The notes beneath the pieces are model-generated. The model saw nothing but the letters and a program-made list of their open reading frames with translations. It searched no databases and was not told the origin of the DNA. A stretch of 40,276 bases of DNA from Candidatus Chloroheliaceae bacterium (GTDB lineage: Bacteria > Chloroflexota > Chloroflexia > Chloroheliales > Chloroheliaceae): assembly GCA_013390945.1 (NCBI GenBank), contig JACAUC010000020.1, positions 1 to 40,276 of the forward strand. The letters run 5' to 3'. The translations under genes were made by a program, and so were the position numbers. Shown here in pieces: positions 39,303 to 40,276 of this stretch (positions within the stretch are counted from its first letter, which is position 1; each line of letters starts with the position of its first letter).

Positions 39303-40127
39303 ATGTTTAAAGATTTCCATACCCACACCCTATACAGTAACCATGGACAAGGACATCCGCGCGAAATAGCCGCCATAGCGGTAGAGCGTGGTCTAGTGGC
39401 CCTCGGCTTTAGCGAACATTTTCCGCTACCCACAGGGGTGACTGAACCCACCGACGGAGAAGCCAATATGCGCTGGGATCAGATTGAAGACTATATACAG
39501 GAGGTTAGGGAGGCTCAGGCTGAATGGGGTCATCGCCTTAAAATTCTGCTGGGCTACGAGGTAGATTATGTGCCAGAGGCCGACACTGCTATGCGAGCTA
39601 ACCTCGCCGCTTATCCCGCCGATTACCACATCGGCTCAATTCATATCGTAGGCCACTTTCGCTCTGACCACCAAAGCTGGCTAATTGACTATACTGCCGA
39701 GGCGTTTGAAGAGGGGCTAAACGAGAAAGGCGGAGCCGAGACCGTTTACACCCGCTATTATCAACTCGTCCGCGATTTCGCCCAGTCTTATCCGCATCAG
39801 ATTGTAGGACACCTCGACCTCATCAAAAAGTTTAACCGGGACAACCGCTATTTTGATGCCAAGAGTGAAGCTTATCTTTCGCAGGTAGAAGCCACCTTAG
39901 ATGTACTGAAGTCCACCGACAAGATTGTGGAAATCAACACTGCCGGACTATTTAAAGTTATTGGGGAAATCTATCCATCCGACCCAATTCTACAGATGAT
40001 CTTGCACCGCCGGATTCCTATCTGCCTAAGTTCGGATGCACATCGCCCTGAAGAGGTAGCCCGTGAGTTTTCGACTACTTGGGAAAAGCTAACCAGACTC
40101 GGTTTTGAGCAACTTACTGGCCTGTGA
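39303..40127 (+). CDS. PHP-domain phosphatase, HisJ type (histidinol-phosphatase family)
   Basis: 274 aa. PHP metal-ligand motifs are visible: DFHTHTLYSNHG near the N-terminus, GFSEHFP, GYEVDYV, YHIGSIHIV, VGHLDLIKKFN and LSSDAHRPEEV. The length suits HisJ-type histidinol-phosphatases, which hydrolyse L-histidinol phosphate in histidine synthesis. Other PHP phosphoesterases share the motifs, and no his genes are nearby, so the substrate is uncertain. An AAAGGA site precedes the ATG. Confidence 0.85.
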   Translation: MFKDFHTHTLYSNHGQGHPREIAAIAVERGLVALGFSEHFPLPTGVTEPTDGEANMRWDQIEDYIQEVREAQAEWGHRLKILLGYEVDYVPEADTAMRANLAAYPADYHIGSIHIVGHFRSDHQSWLIDYTAEAFEEGLNEKGGAETVYTRYYQLVRDFAQSYPHQIVGHLDLIKKFNRDNRYFDAKSEAYLSQVEATLDVLKSTDKIVEINTAGLFKVIGEIYPSDPILQMILHRRIPICLSSDAHRPEEVAREFSTTWEKLTRLGFEQLTGL

Positions 40128-40166
40128 TTGAAAAGCTAGGAGATGCTTGCTTTGTATCATCCCAAT

Positions 40167-40276
40167 GATTCGAGATAGGGCGTATTGCATACTCCCAACC
40201 TATTGAAATGATTCGGGGTAGGGGCGTATTGCATACTCCCAACCTATTGAAATGATTCGGGGTAGGGGCGTATTGC
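40167..40276 (+). repeat. Tandem array of REP-like elements
   Basis: Three units of 43-44 bp (40167-40209, 40210-40253, and 40254-40276 cut by the window end), each with GATTCGGGGTAGGGG (first unit diverged), GCGTATTGCATACTCCC and AACCTATTGAAAT. The right stem arm reads ATACTCCC, which differs from other copies, so this subgroup has a mismatch in the hairpin. Confidence 0.9.

Noticed and set aside
40167..40276. CRISPR array at the window end
   Set aside because: The units abut with no variable spacers, and they match the dispersed REP-like family.

Overview
The window looks like a chromosomal segment of a free-living bacterium, most likely a Chloroflexota member. This is inferred from the mixture of gene families and not from a marker gene: fused FHA/cyclic-nucleotide/M50 proteins, secreted proteins with Thr-Pro stalks, DUF5666-type proteins, a 2-glycerate kinase of the MOFRL type, and a small 'AWLWLSGAV' TPR protein. 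Promoters are ordinary sigma70-like sites, several with an extended -10 (TGcTATAAT). I saw no rRNA, convincing tRNA, CRISPR array, transposase or phage gene.

Region 1 (1-5.9 kb): a 55-bp direct repeat; a secreted DUF5666-like repeat protein; an RRM RNA-binding protein with a long 5' leader; a single-domain response regulator; an internally duplicated lipoprotein; and a D,D-carboxypeptidase. Region 2 (6-12.7 kb): HEAT-repeat protein, glycerate 2-kinase, a small MPRTG-tailed membrane protein, GNAT acetyltransferase, TPR protein, atypical SDR and an A+T-rich lipoprotein gene.

Region 3 (13-24.1 kb): two paralogous secreted GH36-like alpha-galactosidases bracket a two-gene unit. Its first gene is a 1280-aa fusion of three FHA, three cNMP-binding and one PqqD-like domain with a membrane M50 zinc metalloprotease. 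Its second encodes two FHA domains fused to an ABC-type ATPase whose catalytic motifs are eroded. Region 4 (24.2-27.2 kb): a secreted protein, a Ras-like GTPase and a HIT protein.

Region 5 (27.25-33.2 kb) is the best candidate for an undescribed system. A strong promoter, a dyad that could be an operator and a leader terminator precede six co-directional genes. They encode a DnaK-like Hsp70 without a lid, an isochorismatase-fold protein that appears to lack its catalytic residues, an FN3-like protein, a small CxxC protein, an E2-like protein with a zinc ribbon, and an E1/ThiF-like protein with a second, degenerate adenylation-like half. This resembles a ubiquitin-type conjugation module joined to a chaperone, but there is no obvious ubiquitin-like protein or JAB deconjugase. 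MoaD and MoaE follow from their own promoter.

Region 6 (34.1-40.3 kb): a PlsC-like acyltransferase with an altered HX4D motif, a Ser-rich secreted protein, a fused family-I CoA-transferase, a small TPR protein, a MerR regulator plus Roadblock/LC7 operon, a YbaK-type deacylase and a PHP/HisJ phosphatase. A REP-like palindromic repeat family is scattered through the window, and one copy lies in frame inside the FN3-like gene.
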